A stretch of 45,285 bases of DNA from an uncultured Clostridia bacterium (GTDB lineage Bacteria; Bacillota; Clostridia; Christensenellales; Aristaeellaceae). The translations under genes were made by a program, and so were the position numbers. Positions within the stretch are counted from its first letter, which is position 1. The number at the start of each line of letters is the position of its first letter. The notes under the pieces are model-generated. The model searched no databases, had not been told where the DNA came from, and worked only from the letters and a program-made list of their open reading frames with translations. Location: contig CALVVZ010000004.1 of assembly GCA_944364075.1 (NCBI GenBank), positions 1 through 45,285 of the forward strand. The letters are read 5' to 3'. Positions 10,556-18,338 of this stretch are shown here, in pieces.

Positions 10556-10579
10556 CCTGCCGTGCAGCGAAACGGCAGG
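10556..10579 (+). terminator. Hairpin after the heparinase-like gene
   Basis: CCTGCCGT (10556-10563) pairs with ACGGCAGG (10572-10579) over an 8-nt loop. No T-run follows, so termination would be weak or factor-dependent. The rest of 10532-10729 shows nothing recognisable. Confidence 0.4.
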
Positions 10580-10729
10580 CGCGGCGCGAAGCCGTCCTGT
10601 CCGGGCAGAATGCCGAAAAAAATGGAACAACCGGCAGACGAAAGCAGGAATTCAAGAAAACGAACCGAAGTCTATATAGAGCTGCGTAGCGTGAAGTCCG
10701 GCGGAAGCCGTTGGGGATGTGGAGGATAC

Positions 10730-11434
10730 ATGCGAAAGGGAGACGAAAAACGCCAGGCTATTTTGGATGTGGCGGAAAAGCTGTTCTATACAAAAGGCTA
10801 TGAGGCGACCAGTGTCCAGGATATACTGGATGTGCTGTCCACCAGCAAGGGGAGCTTTTACCACCATTTTGAGAGCAAGGAACAGGTGCTCGCTACCTTG
10901 TGCGCGCAGCGGGCAGCCCGCGCGGTGAACCAGGCCCAGGAGGCGCTGGCGGCGGTGGAAGCGCCGCTGGACCGGCTTCGGATGGTTTTTTTCTATGCCA
11001 TGCCGCTGCGCAAGGGCGAAGAGAAGTTCCTTTCCCTGTTGCTGCCGCTGCTGGATAAGCCGGAGGGGCTATCCGTGCGCATACGCTACCAGGATGCCCT
11101 GCGGGAGGGCTTTCACGGCCTGATGGAGGACGCTCTGGGTCAGTGTCGGGATGCGGGCGTGCTGTTTTCCCTGGACAATCCCTATTTGCCCGGCATGATG
11201 CTGGACTTGATGAATCAGTGCTGGATAAGCGTAGCGCGTGAACTTCTGCGCGCGTTGGCGGAGGGCCGCCCCCTGGAACCCGGGGTGCTGGTGGACGTCA
11301 TGGAGATGTACCGTTTTGCCCTGGAGCGCGTGCTGGATGCGCCCTACGGCGCCATCGAGCTGATTCGCGTTCCCGAAATGCTGGAGATTCTCCGGCCCGT
11401 GCTGGTGCAGCTGAAACTTCCCATGGCCTTATAA
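10730..11434 (+). CDS. TetR family transcriptional regulator
   Basis: A 234-residue regulator. The N-terminal TetR DNA-binding domain spans about 5-60: RQAILDVAEKLFYTKGYEAT followed by the helix-turn-helix SVQDILDVLSTSKGSFYHHF. The remaining 170 residues form a ligand-binding helical domain with no recognisable effector class. The frame is open further up, but ATG at 10730 begins the typical TetR N-terminus and has GGAGG close before it. It is convergent with the MFS gene, and the two coding regions overlap by six bases (TTATAA), which suggests that this protein regulates that transporter. Confidence 0.88.
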   Translation: MRKGDEKRQAILDVAEKLFYTKGYEATSVQDILDVLSTSKGSFYHHFESKEQVLATLCAQRAARAVNQAQEALAAVEAPLDRLRMVFFYAMPLRKGEEKFLSLLLPLLDKPEGLSVRIRYQDALREGFHGLMEDALGQCRDAGVLFSLDNPYLPGMMLDLMNQCWISVARELLRALAEGRPLEPGVLVDVMEMYRFALERVLDAPYGAIELIRVPEMLEILRPVLVQLKLPMAL

Positions 11435-12577
11435 AGCCGCCTGCATGCGCCGGTACCATGCCAGAAACAGTCCCAGACCGGTGAGGCACAACAGCGCTCC
11501 GAAGCCAAAGGCCAGCGGCAGGCTGCGCTGCGCCAGCGCGCCGTAGGCTAGATTGGTGCCAATGGCTATGCCGTCGGTAAGCATGGCGTTCAGGCTCAGC
11601 GCGGTGGCGCGATAGGGCGTGCGGAGCAGCTCGTTTTGTATCTTGGTCTGGAAAGGTTGAAACAGACTGTCGCACAATCGTAAGGTCAGTATGCCTGCTA
11701 CCGAGAGAAGCGGGAAGGGACAACAGGCCAGCGCCAGACAAGCGCACAAGGGCAGAAGAAAAAGGTAGATACCGGCCCGTTTGCGGCCTGCGCGTTGGGT
11801 GAAGCGGGCCGAATATCCGCTTGCAAGCCCCAGGGCCGTAGCAGCCATATAGGCATAGCCGATGCCTGCTTCCGTCATGCCGCTGCGGGTATATTGCAGC
11901 TGGTTGAGAAATACGGTTATGGTTTGATGCGTTTCGCTGAGCAGGGCCACCGCCAGCAGAAAGCAGAGCAGGGATTTGTTGTGCAGCGTCTGGCCCAGCA
12001 GGCGGACCGTGTGGTACAGGGTGATTTCACGGCTGCCTGGCGCGGCTGTTTCCGCAAGGCCCAAGGTAAGCAGCGCGGCGATGCCGTAGCTCACCGCGGT
12101 CAGCCCGCCCAGCAAGCGGTAGTGCTGGGGAGGTAATAGGGTATACGCCACGGAAGCGGCCAGGAGGCCGGCCATGCCCAGGCTGTTGTATATGCCCAGG
12201 ACGCGCTGGCGGTTTTGCTCGGGACTGGAAAGATAAAGCAGGTTGACGTCCACGCCGGACAGCCCGGCAATCGCGACGCTCAGCAGCACGCGCTCGGCAA
12301 GAAAACCCGCGAAGCCGGTTGCCTGCCAGAAAACCAGTTTGGATAGAAAATAGACCAGGTTGGAAACGACCATGGTCTTTTTGTATCCGATTCGGTCCGC
12401 GATCATTCCCCAGGGAATTTCCAACAGAATGCACAGCAACATGGAAATGCTTTCAATCAGTGTGATTTCAAAAACGGATACGCCCTGGGCCTGACGGTAC
12501 AGCGTAGCCACGGGGCCATAGAACACCATGCCCTGGGTCAGGGCGATGGCGTACATGAACGCAATATTTCGTTTCAT
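11429..12577 (-). CDS. MFS transporter (probable drug or metabolite efflux)
   Basis: A 382-residue polytopic membrane protein of the major facilitator superfamily with about 12 hydrophobic segments. The loop between helices 2 and 3 carries the MFS signature as WGMIADRIGYKKT, the version common in drug:H+ antiporters. ATG at 12577 is preferred to the in-frame start ten codons upstream because AAAGGA precedes it at 11 nt. The substrate is unknown. Its convergent TetR neighbour and the leader peptide with hairpin upstream (12604-12673) suggest inducible expression, perhaps by a ribosome-targeting compound. Confidence 0.83.
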   Translation of the reverse strand: MKRNIAFMYAIALTQGMVFYGPVATLYRQAQGVSVFEITLIESISMLLCILLEIPWGMIADRIGYKKTMVVSNLVYFLSKLVFWQATGFAGFLAERVLLSVAIAGLSGVDVNLLYLSSPEQNRQRVLGIYNSLGMAGLLAASVAYTLLPPQHYRLLGGLTAVSYGIAALLTLGLAETAAPGSREITLYHTVRLLGQTLHNKSLLCFLLAVALLSETHQTITVFLNQLQYTRSGMTEAGIGYAYMAATALGLASGYSARFTQRAGRKRAGIYLFLLPLCACLALACCPFPLLSVAGILTLRLCDSLFQPFQTKIQNELLRTPYRATALSLNAMLTDGIAIGTNLAYGALAQRSLPLAFGFGALLCLTGLGLFLAWYRRMQAAL

Positions 12578-12603
12578 GGATGAAATGGTCCTTTCTAAGC
12601 ATA

Positions 12604-12649
12604 GCAAAACACGGCTGCCGGAACGGCAACCTTTTTACAGGCGTTTTGC
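12604..12649 (-). promoter_or_regulatory. Attenuator-like hairpin before the MFS gene
   Basis: On the minus strand GGTTGCCG and CGGCAGCC (12631-12613) form a stem with a 3-nt loop, followed by GTGTTTTGC. Outer bases GCAAAAC (12649-12643) can pair with GTTTTGC (12610-12604), which closes a larger structure. It lies between the leader peptide and the transporter start. Confidence 0.45.
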
Positions 12650-12655
12650 GTGCGC

Positions 12656-12673
12656 TCAGGTGGGACGGTTCAT
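12656..12673 (-). CDS. Putative leader peptide MNRPT upstream of the MFS gene
   Basis: Five codons (ATG AAC CGT CCC ACC) and a TGA stop. The ribosome binding site GAAGGAGG at 12690-12683 is better than that of the transporter itself and is spaced 9 nt from the ATG. Short ORFs in front of resistance transporters often sense stalled ribosomes. That role here is inference from layout only. Confidence 0.45.
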   Translation of the reverse strand: MNRPT

Positions 12674-12706
12674 CAGCGAAAGCCTCCTTCGACTTTTGTT
12701 GGAGCT

Positions 12707-12736
12707 ATCATATCGCAAACGGAGATTCATTGTCAA
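12707..12736 (-). promoter_or_regulatory. Promoter of the MFS gene
   Basis: On the minus strand TTGACA (12736-12731), 18 bp, then TATGAT (12712-12707). Transcription would start just before the leader-peptide ribosome binding site. Confidence 0.7.
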
Positions 12737-12765
12737 GGTCAGCGGACGGATTGCTTATTTCCGCA

Positions 12766-12795
12766 TTGACAAACCGGCGCCCTATCCCTTATAAT
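12766..12795 (+). promoter_or_regulatory. Consensus promoter of the metG T-box transcript
   Basis: TTGACA (12766-12771) and TATAAT (12790-12795), spacer 18 bp. Both hexamers are perfect consensus. Confidence 0.85.
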
Positions 12796-12802
12796 GCCTT
12801 TA

Positions 12803-13020
12803 TTGGCAATGAAGGAAAGAGTACCGTGCGGGAAGCGTCAAGAGAGCCGCGGCAGGTGAAAGGCGGCCGGGGAACGTGCGGGAACATGGCTCCGGAGCCG
12901 CGCAGCCCAGGAAGAATATTTCCAAGCCGCGCCGGGTCGCGCCGTTATACGCAGGAGAAGCGATAAATCAGGGTGGCAACGCGGGTACAAGCCCGCCCCT
13001 TTTGCGGGGGCGGCTTTTTT
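12803..13020 (+). ncRNA. T-box riboswitch, methionine specifier, upstream of metG
   Basis: A tRNA-sensing leader that reads uncharged tRNA-Met. Seen: the AGTA element of stem I near 12817; the probable specifier ATG (12886-12888) in the context GAAC-ATG-GCTCCGGAG; the T-box AGGGTGGCAACGCGGG (12970-12985) that pairs with the tRNA acceptor end; and a terminator at 12991-13020 ending in a run of T. Uncharged tRNA would favour the antiterminator and expression of metG-tatD. The specifier assignment is supported by the parallel context in the valS T-box of this window. Confidence 0.88.
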
Positions 13021-13045
13021 TCATGGAACTGAGGAGGATTGCGAC

Positions 13046-15031
13046 ATGTGCCAGGACTGCCAGAAGAAAACCTTTTACATCACCACGCCGATTTATTATC
13101 CCAGCGATAATCTGCACATCGGCCACGCTTACTGCTCCACGGCGGTGGATACCATGGCCCGCTTCAAGAAGATGACGGGCTATGATACCTATTTCCTTAC
13201 CGGTACCGACGAGCACGGCCAGAAGATCGAGCGCAAGGCCAAGGAAAAGGGCGTGACGCCCCAGGCGTACGTGGATCATATCGTGGACGGCATCAAGGAC
13301 CTGTGGAAGCTGATGGACATTCAGTACGACGATTTCATCCGCACCACGGACCAGCGGCATGTGGCTTGCGTGCAGAAGCTGTTCAAGCAGCTGTACGACC
13401 AGGGCGATATTTACAAGAGCGAGTATGAAGGCTGGTACTGCACCCCCTGCGAATCCTTCTGGACGGAGCTGCAGCTCAAGGACGGCAAGTGCCCCGACTG
13501 CGGCCGCCCCGTGGAAAAGACCCGGGAGGAGAGCTACTTTTTCAAGCTCAGCAAGTATCAGGACTGGCTGATTCAGTATATTGAAGAGCATCCCGACTTT
13601 ATCCAGCCTGCTTCCCGGGCCAACGAGATGATGAACAACTTCCTTAAGCCCGGCCTGGAGGACCTGTGCGTCAGCCGCACCTCCATCCAGTGGGGTATCC
13701 CTGTGACCTTTGACCCCAAGCATACGGTGTATGTATGGCTGGACGCGCTGAGCAACTATATCAGCGCCCTGGGCTACGGCACCGACCATGACGAGCTGTA
13801 TCGCAAGTACTGGCCCGCGGACGTGCATATGGTGGGCAAGGAGATCGTCCGCTTCCATACCATTATCTGGCCCATCATGCTTCATGCCCTGGGGCTGCCC
13901 TTGCCCAAGCAGGTGTTCGGCCATGGCTGGCTGGTTATCGACGGCAAGAAGATGGGCAAATCCGTAGGGAACGTGGTGGACCCGGTGGTGTTGTGCAACC
14001 GCTATTCTTCCGATGCGGTGCGGTATTTCCTCATGCGGGAAATGCCCTTCGGCAGCGACGGCGAGTTCACCCTGAAGGCCATGCTGACCCGCATCAACGC
14101 CGACCTGGCCAACGACCTGGGCAACCTGGTCAGCCGCACGGTGGCCATGATCGAGAAATATTTCGGCGGCCAGATCCCCGCCGCGGATGCTGTGGAGGAT
14201 GTGGACCGCGCCCTCTGGCAGCTGGCGGAGGAGCTTCCCGGCAAGGTGGAAAAGCAGATGGATGCCCTGCAGTTCTCCGGCGCGCTTCAGGAGATCTGGA
14301 AGCTCATCGGCGAATGCAACAAGTACATCGATGTGACCCAGCCCTGGGTGCTTGGACGGGAGGACGCCGGCAAGCCCCGGTTGCGCACGGTATTGTATAC
14401 CCTGGCCGAGTGTGTGCGCCGGGTGGCGGCGCTCATTGGCTTCGTGATGCCCCGCACGCCCGCGCGCATCTATGCGCAGCTGGGCGTGACCGATCTCGCG
14501 CTGACGGATTGGGCCTCTGTGCAAAAGCCCTTTGGCGTGCTGCCCGCAGGCTTGCAGGTGCATAAGGGCGAGGCGCTTTTCCCGCGCCTGGATATTCAGA
14601 AGGAACTGGAGCGCGACGCTCCCAAGACCGAAGCGCCCAAGGCGGAAAAGCAGCCCGCCAAGCAGCCGGAGAAGAAAAAACACGCCGAACCCGAATATCC
14701 CGCGGAAATCGAGATCGACGATTTCTTCAAGTGCAAGCTGCAGGTGGCCCGCGTGCTGGCCTGCGAAAAGGTGGAAAAGAGCAAGAAGCTGCTGAAGTTC
14801 CAGCTTTCCCTGGGCAAGGATGGCACCCGCACGGTGGTCAGCGGCATCGCCCAGTACTATACCCCCGAGGAGCTGGTGGGCCGCCAGGTGGTGCTGATCT
14901 CCAACCTGAAAACCGCGAAGCTGGCAGGTATTGAGAGCCAGGGCATGATTCTTTCCGCGGTGGATGCGGAGGATCACCTGAAGCTGGTTTCCGTGCAGGA
15001 GGGCGTGGAGGATGGCGCCATCATCGGATGA
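13046..15031 (+). CDS. metG: Methionine-tRNA ligase
   Basis: A 661-residue class I aminoacyl-tRNA synthetase charging tRNA-Met. HIGH lies at residues 24-27 and the KMSKS loop is KMGKS at 302-306. A zinc knuckle is formed by CTPC and CPDC in the connective peptide. After a charged linker (about 525-555, rich in Lys, Ala and Pro) comes the C-terminal tRNA-binding OB fold, IEIDDFFKCKLQVARVL onward, which dimerises the enzyme. ATG at 13046 has GAGGAGG 8 nt upstream. It is controlled by the T-box in its leader. Its stop overlaps the tatD start by four bases. Confidence 0.97.
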   Translation: MCQDCQKKTFYITTPIYYPSDNLHIGHAYCSTAVDTMARFKKMTGYDTYFLTGTDEHGQKIERKAKEKGVTPQAYVDHIVDGIKDLWKLMDIQYDDFIRTTDQRHVACVQKLFKQLYDQGDIYKSEYEGWYCTPCESFWTELQLKDGKCPDCGRPVEKTREESYFFKLSKYQDWLIQYIEEHPDFIQPASRANEMMNNFLKPGLEDLCVSRTSIQWGIPVTFDPKHTVYVWLDALSNYISALGYGTDHDELYRKYWPADVHMVGKEIVRFHTIIWPIMLHALGLPLPKQVFGHGWLVIDGKKMGKSVGNVVDPVVLCNRYSSDAVRYFLMREMPFGSDGEFTLKAMLTRINADLANDLGNLVSRTVAMIEKYFGGQIPAADAVEDVDRALWQLAEELPGKVEKQMDALQFSGALQEIWKLIGECNKYIDVTQPWVLGREDAGKPRLRTVLYTLAECVRRVAALIGFVMPRTPARIYAQLGVTDLALTDWASVQKPFGVLPAGLQVHKGEALFPRLDIQKELERDAPKTEAPKAEKQPAKQPEKKKHAEPEYPAEIEIDDFFKCKLQVARVLACEKVEKSKKLLKFQLSLGKDGTRTVVSGIAQYYTPEELVGRQVVLISNLKTAKLAGIESQGMILSAVDAEDHLKLVSVQEGVEDGAIIG

Positions 15032-15804
15032 CGGCGCTGTTTGATTCCCACTGTCATGTGGACGAGGAAAAATTTGACCAGGACCGTGACGCGGTGCTGC
15101 AGCGCATGGCGGAAAACGGCGTGACCCGCATGGCGGTGGTGGGTTCGGATATGGCCACCTCCGCCCATGGGGTGAGCTTTGCCGCCGCGCATCCGGGCTG
15201 CGTGGCGGTGGTGGGCATTCATCCCCATGAGGCCAAGGGCTTCCGGGAGGAAGACCTGCAGCGCCTGGCGGACTGGTATACCTCCGGGCAGGCCAAGGCC
15301 ATCGGGGAGATCGGTCTGGACTACTACTACGATTTCAGTCCCCGGCAGATCCAGCGCGAGGTGTGCCAGCGGCAGATTGAGCTGGCGTATACCCTGGGCG
15401 CTCCGGCGGTGTTCCATATCCGGGACGCCCATGGGGATATGCTGGAGTTGTTCCGCGCCCGCCGGGCACGGCTACCGCGGGGAATCATCCATTGCTATTC
15501 CGGCAGCTGGGAGTCCGCCAAGGAATACCTGGACATGGGCTTTTACATTTCCTTTGCCGGGCCGGTGACCTTCAAAAAGGCGCCGAACCTGCAGCTGGCT
15601 GCAAAAAATGTTCCCCGGGACCGGCTGCTCATTGAAACCGACAGCCCCTATCTGGCGCCCGAACCCGTGCGCGGCCGCAGGAATGAGCCGGCCAACGTGC
15701 GCTATGTGGCGGAAAAGATTGCGCTTTTGCGCGGGGAAACCTTTGAGGAAGTGGCGGCGTACACCTACCGGAACGCTTGCGACATCTACGGCATCACGGA
15801 ATAA
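15028..15804 (+). CDS. tatD: TatD family metal-dependent hydrolase/DNase
   Basis: A 258-residue TIM-barrel hydrolase of the TatD family, thought to act as a metal-dependent 3'-5' nuclease. Metal ligands are visible in FDSHCHVD (5-12), GEIGLDYYYD, FHIRDAHGD and ETDSPYLAPEP. The start ATG overlaps the metG stop (ATGA), which points to translational coupling; metG-tatD pairing is common in Firmicutes. A terminator follows at 15814-15856. Confidence 0.93.
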   Translation: MTALFDSHCHVDEEKFDQDRDAVLQRMAENGVTRMAVVGSDMATSAHGVSFAAAHPGCVAVVGIHPHEAKGFREEDLQRLADWYTSGQAKAIGEIGLDYYYDFSPRQIQREVCQRQIELAYTLGAPAVFHIRDAHGDMLELFRARRARLPRGIIHCYSGSWESAKEYLDMGFYISFAGPVTFKKAPNLQLAAKNVPRDRLLIETDSPYLAPEPVRGRRNEPANVRYVAEKIALLRGETFEEVAAYTYRNACDIYGITE

Positions 15805-15813
15805 ATCCCACGG

Positions 15814-15856
15814 CGGCGGGAGAACGCGGAGCAACCGCGCTCCCGCCGTTCTTTTT
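15814..15856 (+). terminator. Terminator of metG-tatD
   Basis: CGGCGGGAG (15814-15822) pairs with CTCCCGCCG (15840-15848), with an inner CGCGG/CCGCG stem, followed by TTCTTTTT. Confidence 0.85.
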
Positions 15857-15868
15857 GGTCTGCCGCTG

Positions 15869-15876
15869 CATACAAT
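15869..15876 (+). promoter_or_regulatory. Sigma-E-like -10 element before the small membrane gene and spoVM
   Basis: CATACAAT matches the -10 consensus CATACAHT known for Bacillus sigma-E promoters. No good -35 is visible at the expected distance. It lies just past the tatD terminator and 23 nt before the next start, so it is well placed to drive the two small genes. Confidence 0.4.
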
Positions 15877-15898
15877 GGAAGGGAAACGGGGGAGGCAT

Positions 15899-16111
15899 AT
15901 GCAAAATAAGCGGCAGATGGGCAATGGATACACGCGCTGCTACAAGCAGCCGGGCAATCAGGCGCTGGTGCTGGCGGGCATCGTGCTGGTGGGGCTGGGC
16001 GTCATCCTGCTCTTCCTGTGCATTCCCGGCTGGGCCTGGGTGGCGCTGCTGGGCTTTGTCCTGATCTGCGCGGGGCTGATACTGCTTCGCCTGGGAAAAG
16101 CGGGGAGGTGA
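15899..16111 (+). CDS. Small two-helix membrane protein
   Basis: A 70-residue protein of no recognised family. After a polar head of about 21 residues it has two hydrophobic segments, at about 22-43 and 46-65, separated by a short Pro-Gly-Trp turn, and a basic tail. This predicts a hairpin membrane protein. The frame is open far upstream inside tatD, but ATG at 15899 has GGGGGAGG immediately upstream. The last codons overlap the ribosome binding site of the spoVM candidate, so the two are likely co-translated and perhaps share a sporulation role (inference). Confidence 0.65.
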   Translation: MQNKRQMGNGYTRCYKQPGNQALVLAGIVLVGLGVILLFLCIPGWAWVALLGFVLICAGLILLRLGKAGR

Positions 16112-16117
16112 CCTGGG

Positions 16118-16207
16118 GTGAGCGTTCGGCTGGTCTGCGTGAAGGCGCCGAGGTTTCTTCGTGGGCTGTTACGGCTTTTCTACCGGGAACGGGCAGGCGC
16201 CCGGTGA
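16118..16207 (+). CDS. spoVM: Candidate SpoVM, spore morphogenesis amphipathic peptide
   Basis: A 29-codon GTG-started gene. Its core VKAPRFLRGLLRLF (8-21) aligns with the Bacillus SpoVM core IKLPKFLGGIVRAM, keeping the Lys-x-Pro-basic-Phe-Leu-x-Gly pattern, the helix-breaking Pro (residue 11 here), the downstream Arg and the basic tail. In Bacillus SpoVM is a 26-residue amphipathic helix that recognises the convex forespore membrane and recruits the coat ATPase SpoIVA. The ribosome binding site GGGGAGGTG ends 7 nt before the GTG. The 29-residue length is near the family norm. The identification rests on memory of the family pattern, not on a search. Confidence 0.72.
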   Translation: MSVRLVCVKAPRFLRGLLRLFYRERAGAR

Positions 16208-16219
16208 CGGCGCGGAAGG

Positions 16220-16243
16220 GGAGCGGAGATATTCCGCTCCTTT
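16220..16243 (+). terminator. Hairpin after the spoVM candidate
   Basis: GGAGCGGA (16220-16227) pairs with TCCGCTCC (16233-16240) over a 5-nt loop, followed by only three T. Confidence 0.55.
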
Positions 16244-16278
16244 GCTCATTGTGCCCGTTTCACAAAAGAATCCTTGAA

Positions 16279-16359
16279 TTATCCGTTCGTTTATGATAAC
16301 ATTCATATACAAATTCTACGTAGCGGGGAAACGCGGCGTATGCGTACCCTTACGGATAA
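16279..16359 (+). promoter_or_regulatory. Possible structured leader before the MgtC-like gene
   Basis: TTATCCGT (16279-16286) is exactly complementary to ACGGATAA (16352-16359), closing an 81-nt domain that contains further short complementary tracts such as TACG/CGTA. The right arm ends a few bases before the ribosome binding site. I do not recognise M-box landmarks. It may be an uncharacterised cis-element or chance pairing. Confidence 0.3.
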
Positions 16360-16374
16360 AGCGAGGAAATGCGT

Positions 16375-17061
16375 ATGGTCTGGTGGGAAGCTTGCATACG
16401 GTTGACGCTGGCGGTTTTGGTCGGTTGTGTAATCGGCATTGAGCGGGAACGGAAAAACCGGCCTGCGGGCATGCGGACTCATGTGCTGGTGTGCGTGGGC
16501 GCGGCGACTATCGCTATGCTGGAGACTTATATGATCGCCGATACGATTACCCTGAACCTGAACAACGCCAACAGCGGCATTGCGGTGAGTATGGGCCGCA
16601 TCAGCGCCCAGGTGGTCAGCGGCATCGGCTTTCTAGGCGCGGGAACCATTTTCATCAGTCAGAAGAAAATTGCAGGACTAACTACCGCGGCATCCCTGTG
16701 GAACGCGGCCTGCCTGGGACTGGCGGCCGGCATGGGCTACTACGGGCTGGCGGTGGCGGGCTGCGCCATTGTGATGATCACCCTGGCGCTGCTGCAAAAG
16801 CTGGTGCGGGTCAACAGCGTGAAAAACGTGGAGGTCAAGTTCATTCACCGGGTGGATACTCTGGCCTACATCAACAGCTATTTTGAGCAGGCGGGCATCA
16901 AGGTGCTGGACATTGACTTCCACGTGGAAAACAAGGGGAAATACAACCTTTACACGAATGTGTATACCCTTGATATGCAGGGAAAAACCACCTACAAGGA
17001 CATTGTGAACAATCTGTCCGAGTACGCGAATATCCAAAGCATCCGCACCCGGAACACCTGA
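16375..17061 (+). CDS. MgtC/SapB family membrane protein
   Basis: A 228-residue protein with an N-terminal MgtC domain of about four or five membrane helices. The family motif region is IGIERERKNRPAGMRTHVLV, and the glycine-rich SGIGFLGAGTIF block follows. From about residue 145 a soluble ACT-like domain is predicted. MgtC proteins are linked to growth at low magnesium and to virulence, and some inhibit the F-ATPase; the role here is unknown. ATG at 16375 is preferred to the ATG two codons earlier because GAGG lies 8 nt before it. It is convergent with tmcAL with only 3 nt between stops. Confidence 0.88.
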   Translation: MVWWEACIRLTLAVLVGCVIGIERERKNRPAGMRTHVLVCVGAATIAMLETYMIADTITLNLNNANSGIAVSMGRISAQVVSGIGFLGAGTIFISQKKIAGLTTAASLWNAACLGLAAGMGYYGLAVAGCAIVMITLALLQKLVRVNSVKNVEVKFIHRVDTLAYINSYFEQAGIKVLDIDFHVENKGKYNLYTNVYTLDMQGKTTYKDIVNNLSEYANIQSIRTRNT

Positions 17062-17064
17062 CGC

Positions 17065-18243
17065 TTAGGCTACCACTACAATCTGCTGGCGGTAGCCTAG
17101 GCCGGGCCGCTGGTCTGCGCCCAGGCACCACAGGTCGTAGGCGCGCATATCCGCCTGAAAAACCGCATTGCATCCGGGCGCATGGGCGACTTTCTCCACC
17201 AGGGGAAAGCCGCTTGCTTTTATGGCGCGCAGGAGGGGCCGGGCTTCTTGACGGAAGCCCAGCAGGCGAGCGTAGAGCGGAAGCGTCTGCGGGTTCACTT
17301 CGCGGTCCGTGAGGCCCAGCAGCAGATAGGCGCAAAGGCGGGAAAGCCGGGCATAGGGATAGCGGCGGGTCTTGGCGGCGGCAAGAAGCTCCTGGCGGCT
17401 GACGGCCGTCTGCGCGGCGTCCCGAAGACGGTTTTCGATGCCTTCGGCGCATCCGGGAAGGCGGCGCAGCGCCTCCGGTTCCGCGGTGCGAAGCAAATGC
17501 AGCAGCACAGGGTCCAGCCTGCCGGAGCGGAAGATTTCTCCGCGCTGCGCCGCTGCACGGAGCGTGGCATAGGCTGCCGCAGGCATGGCCCGGGAGACGC
17601 CGGACCAATCGCCGCGGGCGAAGGCGCCGCGCACGGCCGTGGCGGAGGAAAAGCCGCCGCCAAGACAGGTGGCATGATAATCGCCTGCCCGGGGAATCAG
17701 CGTGGGCTGGATGGATGAACGCAGACGGAGCAGCGCCCGCAGGTAGCACAGGCCCAGCACGTTGTTGGGTTTTTCCAGGCCAAGACCGGGGAAGCGCTTT
17801 TCCAGCGCTTGCCCCAGCGCCGCGGGGTGGGCCAACCCTTGGGCAAGCCCCGCCTGCACCGCCGCGTCCAGCTCCGGCGTGGGATGTTCCAGCAGCGCGG
17901 CGCACTGAGCCAGGGCGGGAAGATCATCCGTTTCCGCGCCGAAGGCAAGATCGGTGACGCATCCCAGGCGGTGCAGGATGCTCACGCCGCCCAGGGCGAA
18001 ATGCTCCGCTTCCCGCACGGCCCAGGGAACCGGCAGCTCCAGCACCACGTCCGCGCCATGCTCCAGCGCCATCCGCGCCCGAAGGGCCGGGGCGAGCAGC
18101 GCACCCTGCCCACGCTGGGTGAAGCAGCCGGACATTACGCATATCACCCAGTCAGCCTGGGTTTTCTCCCGTGCCTGGCCCAGGTGATAGGCATGCCCCA
18201 GGTGAAAGGGATCGTATTCCGCAATGACGCCGACCGCGCGCAT
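17065..18243 (-). CDS. tmcAL: tRNA(Met) cytidine acetate ligase
   Basis: A 392-residue protein of the YlbM/TmcAL family, which activates acetate with ATP and makes N4-acetylcytidine at the wobble base of elongator tRNA-Met. The nucleotidyltransferase signature is EYDPFHLGHAYHL (9-21), with Asp where most members have Asn. ATG at 18243 is chosen for GGAGGAG 7 nt upstream. It is divergent from pduL-ackA, which interconvert acetyl-CoA and acetate. A 9-bp hairpin (TAGGCTACC/GGTAGCCTA, 17066-17099) sits inside its 3' end and could end the converging mgtC transcript. Confidence 0.9.
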   Translation of the reverse strand: MRAVGVIAEYDPFHLGHAYHLGQAREKTQADWVICVMSGCFTQRGQGALLAPALRARMALEHGADVVLELPVPWAVREAEHFALGGVSILHRLGCVTDLAFGAETDDLPALAQCAALLEHPTPELDAAVQAGLAQGLAHPAALGQALEKRFPGLGLEKPNNVLGLCYLRALLRLRSSIQPTLIPRAGDYHATCLGGGFSSATAVRGAFARGDWSGVSRAMPAAAYATLRAAAQRGEIFRSGRLDPVLLHLLRTAEPEALRRLPGCAEGIENRLRDAAQTAVSRQELLAAAKTRRYPYARLSRLCAYLLLGLTDREVNPQTLPLYARLLGFRQEARPLLRAIKASGFPLVEKVAHAPGCNAVFQADMRAYDLWCLGADQRPGLGYRQQIVVVA

Positions 18244-18273
18244 AGGCTCACTCCTCCGCCGCTGAGATAGCCC

Positions 18274-18303
18274 ATTATACCATGCCGCAGACGCGGGGCA
18301 CAA
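18274..18303 (-). promoter_or_regulatory. Promoter of tmcAL
   Basis: On the minus strand TTGTGC (18303-18298), 18 bp, TATAAT (18279-18274). The -10 is perfect and the -35 is moderate. Confidence 0.55.
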
Positions 18304-18338
18304 GGGCGGCAAAACCTTGAAACAGGCCGAAATGGAAC

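Noticed and set aside
15608..15898. Upstream extension of the 70-residue membrane protein into tatD
   Set aside because: The extension overlaps tatD in another frame and the tatD terminator; the strong ribosome binding site is at 15899.
16250..16374. M-box magnesium riboswitch
   Set aside because: The conserved M-box core and long leader are not seen; only a simple long-range pairing is visible.
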